This document shows positions 7,239-7,903 of a stretch of 7,903 nt of DNA, in pieces (position 1 is the first letter of the stretch; each line of letters opens with the position of its first letter). The notes under the pieces are model-generated. The model did not search any database. It worked only from the letters and a program-made list of their open reading frames with translations, and was not told the origin of the DNA. The stretch spans positions 1 through 7,903 of the forward strand of contig QIDJ01000269.1 of assembly GCA_003228395.1 (NCBI GenBank), read 5' to 3'. A program made the translations under genes and the position numbers. Source of the DNA: Flammeovirgaceae bacterium (GTDB taxonomy: Bacteria > Bacteroidota > Bacteroidia > Cytophagales > Cyclobacteriaceae).

Positions 7239-7820
7239 ATGATTGTAAATGGTAAAGCGATTATTTCTGATAATATCCGGGAAAGCCATTTTGTGTGCGA
7301 TCGGGCAAAGTGCAAAGGGGCATGTTGTGTAGAGGGTGAGCTTGGTGCTCCGCTGGCGGATGATGAATTACCGATACTCGATGAAATTTATGAAAATGTA
7401 AAACCATACCTGACCGAAGCGGGCAAACAAGCCATTGAAACCCAGGGTAAATATGTGTTTGATGCTGACAGGGAATACAGCACACCCACCGTAAACGGAA
7501 AGGAATGTGCTTATGCCGTTTATAACAAGGAGGGAATTTTAAAATGTAGTATTGAGCAGGCCTGTGATGATAAAAAAATTACTTTCCGGAAACCGGTTTC
7601 CTGCCATTTGTATCCTGTACGCATTACAAAGTATGAAAGTTATGATGCACTGAATTACGACCAGTGGCCCATATGTTCGGATGCGTGTGTGCTGGGTGAA
7701 AAACTAAAAATACCTCTTTACAAATTTGTAAAAGATGCGCTGATCCGGAAATACGGAAAAGCGTGGTATGAAGAATTGCTCAGGGAAATGGAATCGGAAT
7801 CAACAAAAGTTTCTGATTAA
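7239..7820 (+). CDS. DUF3109 family Cys-rich protein (probable metal-binding)
   Basis: A 193-residue cytoplasmic protein of the DUF3109 family, related in style to YkgJ-type Cys clusters thought to bind zinc or an iron-sulfur centre; no reaction is established. Ten cysteines are present: Cys20, Cys25, Cys29 and Cys30 in the hallmark [21 protein letters not shown] (19 onward), Cys90, Cys103 and Cys109 (LKCSIEQAC), Cys122 in SCHLYPVRI, and Cys146 and Cys150 in PICSDAC. These are spread in four clusters, as expected for a metal-ligand set. There is no signal peptide or membrane helix, and length is normal for the family. The ATG at 7239 has no Shine-Dalgarno but is preceded by a -7 box ending at 7234. 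It follows the TcmP-like gene by 36 bases on the same strand. The protein is widely conserved in Bacteroidota, so it is more likely a resident core gene than a partner of the TcmP-like protein. Confidence 0.88.
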   Translation: MIVNGKAIISDNIRESHFVCDRAKCKGACCVEGELGAPLADDELPILDEIYENVKPYLTEAGKQAIETQGKYVFDADREYSTPTVNGKECAYAVYNKEGILKCSIEQACDDKKITFRKPVSCHLYPVRITKYESYDALNYDQWPICSDACVLGEKLKIPLYKFVKDALIRKYGKAWYEELLREMESESTKVSD

Positions 7821-7903
7821 ACGGGTAAAATAAGAATAATTTGGCTTTACCACAATTTTGATGATAAATAGATTTATAGCTGAATGCTAAAATGCTAAAA
7901 TAA

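Noticed and set aside
7824..7851. GGTAAA / TTTACC stem with a 16-base loop after the DUF3109 stop, as a possible terminator
   Set aside because: The stem is only six pairs, AT-rich with a large loop, and no run of T follows; too weak to call.
7883..7898. Two tandem copies of AATGCTAA at the right edge
   Set aside because: Only two short copies in AT-rich DNA, at the window edge, with a similar octamer at 6289-6296; probably low-complexity coincidence.

Overview
The window comes from a member of the Bacteroidota or a close relative. Four things point there: a DUF4290 gene placed directly before murA, a MurA with Asp instead of the catalytic Cys, a DUF3109 Cys-rich protein, and TAnnTTTG (-7 type) promoter boxes with almost no leader in front of two genes. 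Shine-Dalgarno sequences are mostly absent, which also fits. I do not assign an order or genus.

Left block (1-4019, minus strand): three genes read right to left, a UvrD/PcrA-type helicase (4019-1764), a DUF4290 protein (1736-1029) and murA (1027 to beyond the left edge). The gaps are 27 and 1 base, so this looks like one operon joining a DNA-repair helicase to the first committed step of peptidoglycan synthesis. The murA ribosome binding site lies inside the end of the DUF4290 gene.

Middle block (4066-6075, plus strand): one long frame for a MacB/FtsX-type ABC transporter permease of the large two-domain kind common in Bacteroidota. It lacks its first membrane helix and the start of its first periplasmic domain. 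The missing part should lie exactly where the uvrD 5' end now sits. This looks like a 5'-truncated remnant with an otherwise intact frame.

Right block (6076-7903, plus strand): an AT-rich spacer with a perfect 11-base inverted repeat, then a TcmP-like protein (three-Cys-motif partner family, methyltransferase-like fold) without its usual partner in view, then a DUF3109 Cys-rich protein with its own -7 box directly at its start codon. The last 83 bases hold no gene.

The housekeeping genes (uvrD, DUF4290, murA, DUF3109) bracket an accessory stretch (permease remnant plus TcmP) at about 4020-7226. That layout suggests an insertion or rearrangement. The TcmP gene is the least ordinary protein here. 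I see no clear multi-gene novel system, only an orphan TcmP beside a Cys-rich gene.
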